Shown here: positions 46,601-54,900 of the stretch, piece after piece
How positions within the stretch are numbered: the first letter of the stretch is position 1
Layout of the letters: the number at the start of each line of letters is the position of its first letter
NCBI RefSeq assembly: GCF_963665245.1
Contig: NZ_OY762269.1
Span: 2,734,501-2,798,500, forward strand
Direction of reading: 5' to 3'
Source of the DNA: an uncultured Paludibaculum sp.
Lineage (GTDB): Bacteria > Acidobacteriota > Terriglobia > Bryobacterales > Bryobacteraceae
Length of the DNA: 64,000 nt
Position numbers and translations under genes: made by a program
The notes under the pieces: model-generated
The model's input: the letters and a program-made list of their open reading frames with translations, nothing else
What the model was told of the DNA's origin: nothing
Database searches by the model: none

Positions 46601-46668
46601 TGAACGTGGTGACGAATCTGTTCGACGAGCTGCGTCGTCGCGCTCCGTCCAACGGGGGAAAGCAATAG
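43645..46668 (+). CDS. Winged-helix / Ser-Thr kinase / TolB-propeller fusion receptor
   Basis: A 1007-residue protein. Residues 1-105 are an OmpR/CadC-type winged helix (FEFDTTLGELRKGKTRIRVP, VEFEHSVNSAVKRLRDAL, YIETLPRRGFRF). Residues 125-390 are a complete Hanks-type kinase: G-loop GRGAMGVV (133-140), K155, H246-R-D248, N253, D266-F-G and the SPEQ substrate loop. One membrane helix (411-432) leads to an extracytoplasmic six- or seven-bladed TolB-like propeller (DSGTRICLRDMTTGKVTPLP, FNLSPDGRYLAFTVA, WLAYASDESGRYEVYVTSFP). The layout suggests an external sensor that controls both phosphorylation and DNA binding. An extended -10-like TGTGATAAT lies at 43621-43629, sixteen bases before ATG. 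Confidence 0.92.
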   Translation: MACTGVVRFGAFEFDTTLGELRKGKTRIRVPDQSLAVLALLLERPGEVVLREEIQARLWPHGTVVEFEHSVNSAVKRLRDALSDTANAPRYIETLPRRGFRFLGKLDEPAMPSAADPDQGTVLSHYRVLAPVGRGAMGVVYRAEDLTLGRPVALKFLPEELAADPVSLARLRREARMIGALNHPCICTLYELGEAAGRVFLAMEYLEGESLRQRLSRGRPAEGEFLHTAQQVASGLAAAHAKGIVHRDIKPENLFLTHDGHVKILDFGLAKLVRQPTAGGDPSAESLAGASSPGVAIGTVAYMSPEQVCGATVDHRSDIFSFGCVLYELLSGRSPFLGATAGTIMNAILQDQPPALAAVKPELAGIVGHCLEKDPGARFQSVDDLLLDLQAQSQTAAHDEERAGPGRRWKIPLVSLVSVAVLALAVAVALWWAPPAPPLKPSQRFTINLPADAPLAPSGVIWPSSDCPALALSPDGTQLAYVALMDSGTRICLRDMTTGKVTPLPGTEGAHTPFFSPKGDSLGFFAEGKLKRTSVNGGAPYTLTDAPNPWGAVWGTDDTIFFSRYQGEGIKKIAVDGGPVQVVTGGQVSMPEPLNGGRTLMVTSGLRTMLVEPGKKPRQVIDGFGARYVPTGHVLYAVDGGLMAAPFHQAKGERMGPSVLLADDLRTASYGVAQFTFSMDGTLVYAPGRPQLMSSFVWVERNGTRQPLALPEAIHHAFNLSPDGRYLAFTVANGPSPGDVTIWIRDLQRNETFRLTPRDPDGRPQVNNYPRWTPDGRHLVFFGNIEGRPRLLWTTVGSSAPPDVLWSAGTTGPFYLCPMSFSADASAMVAFGTAAESSYDIYLIPMGANNRPLVNQRSLLLGKPFGEVFGQVSPDGHWLAYASDESGRYEVYVTSFPKPGAIHQISKRGGTEPIWNPSAPEIVYMQRRIMYSAKVTLGPEFRSEPPERLFDGPFPNIPGFGYDISNDGRRFLMLENPSLLEPTRTLNVVTNLFDELRRRAPSNGGKQ

Positions 46669-46719
46669 CCTCTGGGCTGAGTGATCCCCTTGAATGGCCT
46701 ACCGGGGGGGCTCGACGCT

Positions 46720-47580
46720 CTACCCGCGACCCACCTTCCCCCGTACCGCCCAAACCCGCGCGGGGAGCGAGAACGCCTTCTCCTCCGAAGTCACTTTCAG
46801 CCTCTTCTTCACTTCCGTCCGGATCGCGTCGACACGCGGCCGATCCAGCCCCGTCAGATAGGGGCCGGCCACGCCCTGGCCCAACAGGAACGGGTCCCAG
46901 TAGTCGGCGAAGGAACGAAAATCCATCCTGATCTCGATGGGTTGTTCCCGGACATCCTCCAAGCCGCCGTCCTTCCAGAGCTTCGTCAATCTACCAGCCT
47001 GGCACAGTGGCATCAGCTTCTCGTCATGCCGGGCAGCGCCCGCATCCACACTCACCGCCGCATCCCAAAACACCCGCAGCATCCTCATGCCGTCTCCGTA
47101 GTCCCACACGGCCGCCGAAACCGAGCCGCCCGGCCGCACGACCCGCCGTGCTTCCCGCAGAGCCTTGCCGGGATCTGGCACGAAATTGAACACCAGCAGG
47201 GAAAGCGCAGCCGCAAAGCTGGCATTGGGGAAGGGCAATTGCTGCGCATCGCCCACCTGGAACCGCACGCGGTCCCCAAACCGGTTGCTGCTCTGCGCGA
47301 AGGTGACATAGGCCTTCGATCGATCCAGTCCCATCACGTGGAGCCCTGCCTTTCGTTCGGCGATTGCGAACGTCAGCACGCCGGTGCCGCATCCGATATC
47401 CAGCACCTCGCCCCCGTCGGGCAATCCGGCGAAGTCCACAAGCAGCGGAGCGAGCTTGCGGCTCCAGCGCCCCATGAACCGCTCGTAGGCATCCCCATTC
47501 CCAAACATCGTCGGCCTCCGCTCCTGGGCTCGCAAAACGGCTGCCCCAGTGCTGGTGAGAAAGCCCCTACGTGTCAGCAT
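46720..47580 (-). CDS. SAM-dependent methyltransferase with Tat-like leader
   Basis: A 286-residue class I methyltransferase of the Methyltransf_11/UbiE-like type: VLDIGCGTGVLTFAIAER (motif I), GLDRSKAYVTFAQ (motif II), VRFQVGDAQQLPFPNASFAA (motifs III and IV) and REARRVVRPGGSVSAAVWD. The N terminus MLTRRGFLTSTGAAVL reads like a twin-arginine leader, which is surprising for a SAM enzyme. If translation starts at Met 25 (base 47508, MFGNGDAYERFMGRW) the protein is an ordinary cytoplasmic methyltransferase. The substrate is unknown. It converges with the kinase gene. Confidence 0.82.
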   Translation of the reverse strand: MLTRRGFLTSTGAAVLRAQERRPTMFGNGDAYERFMGRWSRKLAPLLVDFAGLPDGGEVLDIGCGTGVLTFAIAERKAGLHVMGLDRSKAYVTFAQSSNRFGDRVRFQVGDAQQLPFPNASFAAALSLLVFNFVPDPGKALREARRVVRPGGSVSAAVWDYGDGMRMLRVFWDAAVSVDAGAARHDEKLMPLCQAGRLTKLWKDGGLEDVREQPIEIRMDFRSFADYWDPFLLGQGVAGPYLTGLDRPRVDAIRTEVKKRLKVTSEEKAFSLPARVWAVRGKVGRG

Positions 47581-48472
47581 CCATCGATCTTAGACCAAAC
47601 TTGGAAGATTGAAGCCACTCAAGATCACCCCTTCCTCACGCCACCCAATCGGAGCCGTGACCGTCAGGGAGCGGAAGCCCGTCAGCCCCTTCGCACCGTC
47701 AAATCTGGTAATGTCGCACCGGGTCCCAATCCCCGACCGTAAGTGAGGGGCTACGCACGCATCCTCAATGGAGCATGCGCTCTTCTCTGATGATGCTACC
47801 AACGTTGCGCTGTCGCGAGTTCGACTACCTGATCGCCAGGCTCGTTGTTTCTCCCCTCTTGCTTTAATGATCACAAACTAGTACAGAATTCCCGGTAGGT
47901 AGGAACACAAAGTGAGCCTCAGAAAAATCTACCGATCCAGAAAGATTCATTTTCGGTAATTTCCACTGTCCCTCCACCGCGTGCTTCCTTCGACTGTTTA
48001 GAAATCCATCACCCCGGGTCGTGTCTCTCCACCTCTTCTCACCAGATCCCTCCACCTTGGCCGCATTGTTCAGGACGGCCCCTCATGTGCATGTTGCTCG
48101 TTTCGGATGATGGCGGAGAAAAGGGTACTAAAATATCAAGTTGAGCCGCTCGCCGGCCGCTCCTCTGCCCCCGTACCCTTGCGGGAAGGTTATTTTACCT
48201 ATCTGGGGATTGGCTTGACCCGCTCCAACCGGAGCCCCACTCGCCCGCACAAACAGAAATGGCCACCTGGATCTGTCACCAAAACAGAAAACTTGACTCT
48301 TCTGTTTATCTATTGAAGGAATCGAGGCAAGGCAGACCCCGCCGCCGTCCCAAGGTTGGGTGATGGGACTCGGCGAGTCGGCAGGCGCAGCGATTAGTTG
48401 AGTAACAAAATGTACAGATTGCGAAGAACGCAACAGTCTCTAGAGTGAAGTAAAAATCTACATCGAGGTACT
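47581..48472. other. Long intergenic region
   Basis: Nearly 900 bases between the methyltransferase and the cytochrome gene. It holds one copy of a 42-bp dispersed repeat (47785-47826) and otherwise short unsupported open frames. The last 100 bases before the cytochrome gene are AT-richer and probably contain its promoter. Confidence 0.5.
47785..47826 (+). repeat. 42-bp dispersed repeat, copy 1
   Basis: Starts CTCTGATGATG and ends CGAGTTCGACT. It matches 61568-61609 at 36 of 42 positions, in the same orientation. Confidence 0.5.
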
Positions 48473-50785
48473 ATGAAACACTGGCGGCATGTCCGAATGC
48501 CCCTTGCCCTAGGTGCGGCTCTGAGCGCCACATTGGCAAGCCCGGCCCTGCTGCTCGCGGACGAAGGCTCAAACGTAACGGTAGCCCCTTCTTCCCTGAG
48601 CTTCTCTTCTACCTCCGGCGGCTCAGCACCTCCGGCTCAGTATGTGGACCTGCGCGCGTCCACTTCCACCCGGTCCACCATCTCCACCACCACCAGTAGC
48701 GGTGGAAACTGGCTCAGCGTCTCCCCCTCCGGAACCCTGTCCGGCAACCAGCGCCTCCGCGTCTCGGTGACACCCGGCAGCTTGCGCAGCGGCGACTACA
48801 AAGGCGCCGTCCGCATCGCGACCCGTCAGTCCACCCTCCAGGTGGAAGTGACCCTCACCGTCGCGCGCGCCAGTGGATCCATCATCTCCGCCAACCCCAC
48901 GTCGCTCACTTTCTCTGCGACGGTAGGCGGAGCCACACCGGCAGCCCAGAACGTGGCGGTCAGCGCCTCCAGCCAGACCAGCTTCACCGCCGCGGTCACC
49001 ACGCAGAATGGCGGTTCAGCCTGGCTTACCATCTCACCGTCTGGCAGCCTCACCACCAACCGGACCATCGCCGTCTCGGTCCACCCCTCCGGCCTCGCCG
49101 CCGGAACCTACACTGGAGCCGTCGCCCTCTCCTCTGCCCGCGGCAATATCAGCGTCCCGGTCACTCTCAAACTTGCCTCCAGCGGATCCGGCGGCGGCGG
49201 ATCCCTCACCTCTTACGCTCTAGTTGGTTGGAACGACCTCGGCATGCACTGCCAGGACGGCAAGGACTTCAGCGTCTTCGCTGTACTCCCGCCCTACAAC
49301 ACCGTCCACGCCCATCTCATCTCCAAGAACAACGGCTTGGTCACTAACAACGTCGGCTACACCCTCACCTACGAAGCCGTCAAGGACCCTCTCACCAACA
49401 CCCTCAACACGACCTCCGCGGCCAAGACAAACTTCTGGAAGTACGCCGCCGCCCTCGGCTTCGGCTCCCTTGCGCCCGACATGGGTCTGAAGGGCTTCAA
49501 GATGCCCGGCGCGGCCAACACCCCGCAATCCATGGTCTTCAGCACCGCCGACAATACCTGGGTGGCCGAAGGCATCCCCATGATGCCTTACGCCGACGCG
49601 CCCGCTGAGCCGTATCCCGTCAACTACTTCCCCATGATGCGCCTGACGGCCAGAGATGCCACCGGCGTCGTCCTGGCGACCACCGACATCGTCCTGCCCA
49701 CCTCCGACGAAATGAACTGCGCCGCCTGCCACGCCTCCAACACGGGCACGGCCGCGGCCAAACCCGCCGCCGGTTGGATTGGCAACGCGGACGCCGCCAA
49801 GGATGTCAAGCTCAACATCCTGCGCAAGCACGACGACCGCTTCAAGAGCTTGCCGCTCTTCCAGACCGCGGCCACCAAGGTGGGCTACAACCCGGCCGGC
49901 CTGGAAGCCACTGTGCCGGCTACCCCCATCCTCTGCTACAACTGCCACGCCTCGAATGCGCTGGCCAAGGACGGCATCGCCGGCATCAAGCCGATGACCA
50001 CGGCCATGCACGGCATGCACGCCTCCGTTACCGATCCGGCCACCAGCCGGACCCTCGACAGCGACACCTCCCGCCAGTCCTGCTACCGCTGCCACCCCGG
50101 ACCCCAGACCGAATGCCTCCGCGGAGCCATGGGCAGCCTCAAAACCGCCTCCGGCGGCAACGCCATCGAATGCCAGAACTGCCACGGCACCATGAGCAAC
50201 GTGGCGCTGCCCACCCGAACCAGTTGGCTCGACGAGCCCAACTGCCAGAGCTGCCACACCGGCACGGCCACATCCAACGCGGGCCAGATCGTCTACACCT
50301 CCGTCTTCACCAGCGGCACCAACCTCCGCGTCGTGACGGATCAGACCTTCGCCACCAACCCCAACACCCCCGTGGCCGCCATCTCGCTCTATCGCTTCTC
50401 TTCCGGCCACGGCGGCCTGCAATGCGAGGCCTGCCACGGCTCCACCCACGCCGAATACACCTCGCCCATCGTCAACGACAACGTCCAGAGCAGCGCCCTG
50501 CAAGGCCACTCCGGTATGTTGGCCGAATGCTCTACTTGCCACAGCACCGTGCCGAGCACTGTCAATGGCGGACCCCACGGACTCCACCCCATTGGAGCCT
50601 CCTGGGTGAACCGGCACGAAGACGCCGCCAGCAATCGCGCCGCTTGCCAGGCCTGCCACGGAATCGACTACCGCGGCACCATCCTGTCCAAAATGCAGGC
50701 CGACCGTACCATGGCCGGCCGCACCTTCACCAAGGGCACCGTCATTGGCTGCTATAGCTGCCACAACGGCCCCAACGGCGACTGA
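48473..50785 (+). CDS. Exported nine-heme cytochrome c-like protein with BACON-like domains
   Basis: A 770-residue protein. A signal peptide (LGAALSATLASPALLLADEG) is followed by two tandem BACON-like beta sandwiches (about 34-125 and 130-225: VTVAPSSLSFSSTSGGSAPP; ISANPTSLTFSATVGGATPA; both with WL-x-(V/I)-SPSG). After a middle domain of unknown type (ALVGWNDLGMHCQDGKDFSV) come nine CXXCH heme sites: CAACH, CYNCH, CYRCH, CQNCH, CQSCH, CEACH, CSTCH, CQACH and CYSCH. It would need the System I or II heme-lyase machinery encoded elsewhere. It probably carries electrons at the cell surface or in the periplasm. ATG 48473 has GAGG a few bases upstream. Confidence 0.85.
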   Translation: MKHWRHVRMPLALGAALSATLASPALLLADEGSNVTVAPSSLSFSSTSGGSAPPAQYVDLRASTSTRSTISTTTSSGGNWLSVSPSGTLSGNQRLRVSVTPGSLRSGDYKGAVRIATRQSTLQVEVTLTVARASGSIISANPTSLTFSATVGGATPAAQNVAVSASSQTSFTAAVTTQNGGSAWLTISPSGSLTTNRTIAVSVHPSGLAAGTYTGAVALSSARGNISVPVTLKLASSGSGGGGSLTSYALVGWNDLGMHCQDGKDFSVFAVLPPYNTVHAHLISKNNGLVTNNVGYTLTYEAVKDPLTNTLNTTSAAKTNFWKYAAALGFGSLAPDMGLKGFKMPGAANTPQSMVFSTADNTWVAEGIPMMPYADAPAEPYPVNYFPMMRLTARDATGVVLATTDIVLPTSDEMNCAACHASNTGTAAAKPAAGWIGNADAAKDVKLNILRKHDDRFKSLPLFQTAATKVGYNPAGLEATVPATPILCYNCHASNALAKDGIAGIKPMTTAMHGMHASVTDPATSRTLDSDTSRQSCYRCHPGPQTECLRGAMGSLKTASGGNAIECQNCHGTMSNVALPTRTSWLDEPNCQSCHTGTATSNAGQIVYTSVFTSGTNLRVVTDQTFATNPNTPVAAISLYRFSSGHGGLQCEACHGSTHAEYTSPIVNDNVQSSALQGHSGMLAECSTCHSTVPSTVNGGPHGLHPIGASWVNRHEDAASNRAACQACHGIDYRGTILSKMQADRTMAGRTFTKGTVIGCYSCHNGPNGD

Positions 50786-50796
50786 TCGAACCCAAC

Positions 50797-50824
50797 GGGG
50801 CGGGCGCCCAAACCGGCCCGCCCC
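50797..50824 (+). terminator. Hairpin after the multiheme cytochrome gene
   Basis: GGGGCGGGC (50797-50805) pairs perfectly with GCCCGCCCC (50816-50824) around a 10-base loop, 11 bases after the stop. The 3' side has only TCTCC rather than a T-run, so it is a likely but not certain terminator. Confidence 0.55.
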
Positions 50825-50855
50825 TCTCCGCCACTGTCCTTTGCGCCCGGTCCCA

Positions 50856-51180
50856 CCCGAGCCGCCGAAAAGGCCGTCCGCAACGCCCCGCAATCCCGCC
50901 GAGAAGGAACATCCAGTCAACTGTCTTCCGTGGGGCGAGCCACCAGGCTTGCGGGCCGGCATTCGTGCCGGCCTTCTTCTCGAAACCTTCAACGACCCGT
51001 GCACCCGAGCCCCCGAAGAGGCCGCCCGCAACGCCCCGCAATCCCGCCGAGAAGGAACATCCAGTCAACCCTCTTCCGTGGGGCGAGCCACCAGGCTTGC
51101 GGGCCGGCATTCGTGCCGGCCTTCTTCTCGAAACCTTCAACGACCCCTTCACCCGAGCCCCGAAAAGGACGCCCGGATAG
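50856..51180. repeat. Tandem 148-bp repeats with TTCG-capped hairpins
   Basis: Two full units (about 50856-51003 and 51004-51151) plus the start of a third. Each contains GGCCGGCA-TTCG-TGCCGGCC (50954-50973 and 51102-51121), an 8-bp stem with a TTCG tetraloop. A related unit with the same hairpin is at 56431-56450. The units border the IS21-type remnants. Confidence 0.75.
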
Positions 51181-51875
51181 CGCCTGGCACGTTCACCCAC
51201 CTCTGTTGCAAAACATCCCGCCGAAGTAATCGAAGGCCGTCTCGTAGGCCGCCAACAGCGCTTGCTGCGTAGCAGGCCGATAGACTCGATGGAACGCGTC
51301 GCCCGACGCCATGCTGCGCATCGCGAAGATGTACAACTTCTGCCCTTCGCCGTAGACTCTGACCGTGGCTTCGTACCAATCGACTTGCGCTTCCTAGCCC
51401 CAGTGATAGCTCTCCGGCCCGAAGACTTCCGACCCGGCCAGACCGAGCTCACATTGGCACTGCCGCACGCAGCGGCGCACCTGCGATTCCGAGATCGTTT
51501 GCTCCGGATGCTCGGCCCGCAATCGCATCCACACTCGATGCGCAGTGTGCCGCTGCTGGCGCTGCGCCTCGCGATCGGATTCCAGCATCCGATCGATGTG
51601 CTCTCGCACCGGGCCCAGTTTGGGCTCAATCCGGTCGCTCGTTTTCCTCTCCGGTGGGATGCACTGGCGATTGCTTGGCGCACCATCCGCCGGTGCACAC
51701 CATGCTTCCTCGCCAAGCCCAGAATCGTCTCGCCCGCCGCGTATTCGCGGCGCAGCACTTCGAACAGTTCCACTTTCTGCCTCCTGTCCATTCCCGGATT
51801 TTGTCATCCGGGTTCGTCCAGGTGGGCCAAATCTGATGCTCAAAGTGGGCCAAATCCGATGCGCGAACTCACTGC
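51030..51875 (-). repeat. Duplicated segment, copy A (dead IS21-type fragment plus hairpin unit)
   Basis: About 840 bases nearly identical and in the same orientation to 56352-57187. Its right end carries two copies of GTGGGCCAAATC[T/C]GATGC (about 51822-51868), reminiscent of the multiple terminal repeats of IS21 elements. The left end carries one hairpin unit. With copy B it brackets the large propeller-protein gene. Confidence 0.75.
51214..51791 (-). pseudogene. Truncated IS21-family IstA transposase, copy A
   Basis: It reads MDRRQKVELFEVLRREYAAG onward with the HTH segment KHGVHRRMVRQAIASA typical of IstA. A frameshift follows just after that. The next frame continues ERKTSDRIEPKLGPVREHID up to YHWG, where an in-frame TAG stands before EAQVDWYEA, the first catalytic Asp region. 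Homology ends abruptly at DYFGGMF, before the rest of the DDE domain. There is no IstB gene. It is therefore dead, with one frameshift, one amber codon and a 3' truncation. Confidence 0.8.
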
Positions 51876-51960
51876 GCCAGCCAGGACAAAGATCTGCTCT
51901 TGCGAACCGAGAGGGCATCGGGCGGCGCCGCCCCCGTCCATGCTCGGCAGCCTGTCACCA

Positions 51961-54900
51961 TCAGGCCCCCAGCTTCAGCAGCCCGTTGATGATGCCCGAT
52001 GTCGCATCGCAGACACCGTCCGTGATGCCCGCCGCGACCCGCCCGGGGCTGAACGGCTCACCCACCGCGGCCGTCTTGCCGACGTAAGGAATGGAGCTGA
52101 AGACATTCGCCATCACGATCTGCCCATCGGGACCGAGAAAATTCTGGTGGTTGAGGATGGCGCCTACCGCCGACATCACCAGCATCGCGGCGCCGTAGCC
52201 GCCATTGAGCCGGGAAACCGTCCTGGACCACGCCTTAGCCACCGCCTGGTCGGTCTCCTTCGCCTTCGCGTAGTTCGCCGCCGCCAGAATCATCGGCAGC
52301 ACAGCCATGCTCCAGTAGACGTAGACGAACGGATCGGTACTCCCCACGGGGATGCCCAACCCGAGGCCCAGCAACGACAGGGCACCCGCTGCTTTGGCCA
52401 CCCCTCCGTTGCCCGAGGCGTCCGACAGGTCGCCCCATCCGTCGATGACCGAGTTCACCATGCCCGTCAGAATCGTGCCGATGCCGATCAGATCGGTGAA
52501 ATCGCCCGCCGCCGATCTCGGAGCTTTGGCCGCCAGGGTGGAACTGGGGATCAGGTCGGTGATGATCGCCGACGGGATCGCGATGACGAGCGACAGCAGG
52601 TCCAGCATGGTCAATTGGTCGTGCGAGATCACCTCCCACAACTGATCCACTACCGGAATGCGGATCGGCATATCGAGAATGGCGATCGCGCCTCGCAACA
52701 GCGCCGGCAGGTTATCGATCAGCGAGTCCAGCACGGCGCGCAGCAGTTTCAGCATGCCCACCAGCAGGTCGCCCATCAGGTTGAAGATGTCGGTGATCGA
52801 GTTGGTCACGAACTTCGACGGGTCTTTCAGTAAATTGCCGAAATTGGAGAAGAACGATTCCAGATCCTGCACCAGCGCCTTGAGGTCGCCCGCGAGTTGC
52901 GCCTCGACGGCGCCGGCTAGTGAATCCACTGCCGGCAGGAAATCGGAGGGAATCGGCGTTGAGGCGGTGGACAGGCTGGAGGAGTCGTCCGTCGCGTTGG
53001 CGGCATTATCCGTCACCTTGCTGGTGCCCCAACGGCTTTGCGGATACGATTGTTTGCCGTTGGCGTTATAGATAGGCGTTGGATCGTTGTCATTCGGCTG
53101 CGCGCTCTTCATCGAGCGGTTGAAGTACGAATCCAGCGAACCCAGTCCTCCCTGGATGGCCGTAATGGCCGAGCCAATCGCCGCATCCACCGAACTGCGG
53201 AACGCCGGCGTCATCGTGGCCGCCTGGTCGGCGAACGCCGTCAGGTTCGACTTGGCCGTCTGCTTGAGTTGCTCCTTCGCGGCCAGAATCTTGCCCCAGT
53301 TGAAGATCTCGCTCAGCCATTCCACGGCCTTGACGATGTCTTTGACCACCGACTTCAGGAAGCCGCTCACCACGGCCAGAGCGTGCTCCAACGCCGTAAC
53401 GGTGATCTGATAGATGTTCCCCAGATCGTCGGTGATCTCGTGCGCGACGTTCTCAGCCGTCGTGACCACCAGTTTGACCACCTTGCGTGCCCCCTTCACC
53501 ACATTCGACACAAAACGGTCGAAGTCCAGGCCCATGGTGGCGGCCCTCAGTTTGGCCTCGGCGGCCGCCGGAGCGTCAGCCCGGAACGACCACTTGCCCG
53601 TGACGGGATCCAACTCGGTAGTGAAGTTCGGAACTGGCCCCCCTGCGTAGGTGCGAGTGCCGCCGTTCATCGTCACGTCCGCGTTGTAGACCAGATTCGT
53701 CGGCGAGAACGCGATATAGTCGTTGGGGCTGGCAGTGACACCCAGTGAGGCGTGTCGGCGGTGGCGGTGCCTCCGTCTGCGCCGCGACTCGCCCACGCTC
53801 CGCCGGGCCGTGGTCATCCTGGTGCGCGTCAGCTCCATGACCCCGCCGGTGTTGCCCAGCGTACTGACAATCGTGCTGGCCGCCGCCGACGCGCTGTCCG
53901 GATCCGTCAGAATCGTCTGCCCATCGTAGCTGGTGGCCGTCGCCATCTCGCTGCCCGTCACCGCCGACAGCTTCTGCACCACATAGTGATCCGGGTAGAC
54001 CATCATCGCTTCATTGGTGTCCATGAAGTCCGACCACAGAAACAGCGTCGGGCACGAGACATCGGTCGCTTCCACCGTGATGCTGACCTCGCCCGCGAAG
54101 TCCGACGCCGTGGATGCGGAAACATTCGGACCAATCGTGAACGTCTTGCCATTGATCGTTACGTCGATCGTGTCGGACGCCCAGATCCGCACGGCCTTGT
54201 TGATGCGTGGATTGCTGTTCGTGTCCAGCAACTGGACATGCGTCCGGTAGAGCGGCGTCGATGGCACCGGGTTGCTCGGGTCGCCTTGCACGCTGTCCGC
54301 CAACAGCGTGCTGTCACAGTAGAACTGGTGGAACTGGTCCACAAAATCCAGGGCGCAGAGGTTCGCGCTGTTCTTATTGGAGAGGTAGCAGACGCCGTTG
54401 TCGACCCCAATCACCGTGCCGGATTGGTCGGTGCAGTAACTCAGCGTCTTGTTGCCAGAACTCGTCAGATCGATGGCGAAGATCGTCGCCGAACTCTGCT
54501 GCGTGTCGGAAGTCCGCGTCGAAAGGTACGCATACCCATCCTCGATATAGAGCGGCGCCCCGTCGATCGGGAAACCTAGCCCGGTCTTCCACTCCTGCTC
54601 CTGCGTCGATGTGTTCAGCGCATAGAAGTTGCCGCCCGAGTCCATGCAGTAGATCCCATTGCAGTAGCTGTACGGAGCCGACAATGAAGTGGTGAGGGGC
54701 TTGTCAGCCGGCGGCCAGGCCCAAGCCGCTGCCCCCGTGCCCACATCAAACCCCAGGATCGTGCCCACCGAAGTACTGACAAACACCAGAGATCCGGACA
54801 CACACACGCCCTTTGGAATGCCCGTGAACGCCGCCGTCCACTGAATGGCGCCGGTCCGGCCGTTCACCGCCATCACTGACCCATCCACCGCCACGAATAC

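Noticed and set aside
47590..47874. A 94-codon minus-strand frame between the methyltransferase and cytochrome genes
   Set aside because: It has no ribosome-binding site, no recognisable motif and unusual composition; it is treated as non-coding.
49220..51031. A 600-codon minus-strand frame opposite the cytochrome gene
   Set aside because: It is Gly/Ala/Val-rich shadow sequence, overlapped by an obvious heme protein on the plus strand.
50856..51180. Tandem repeats considered as a CRISPR array
   Set aside because: Units are 148 bp and nearly identical throughout, with no unique spacers and no cas genes.
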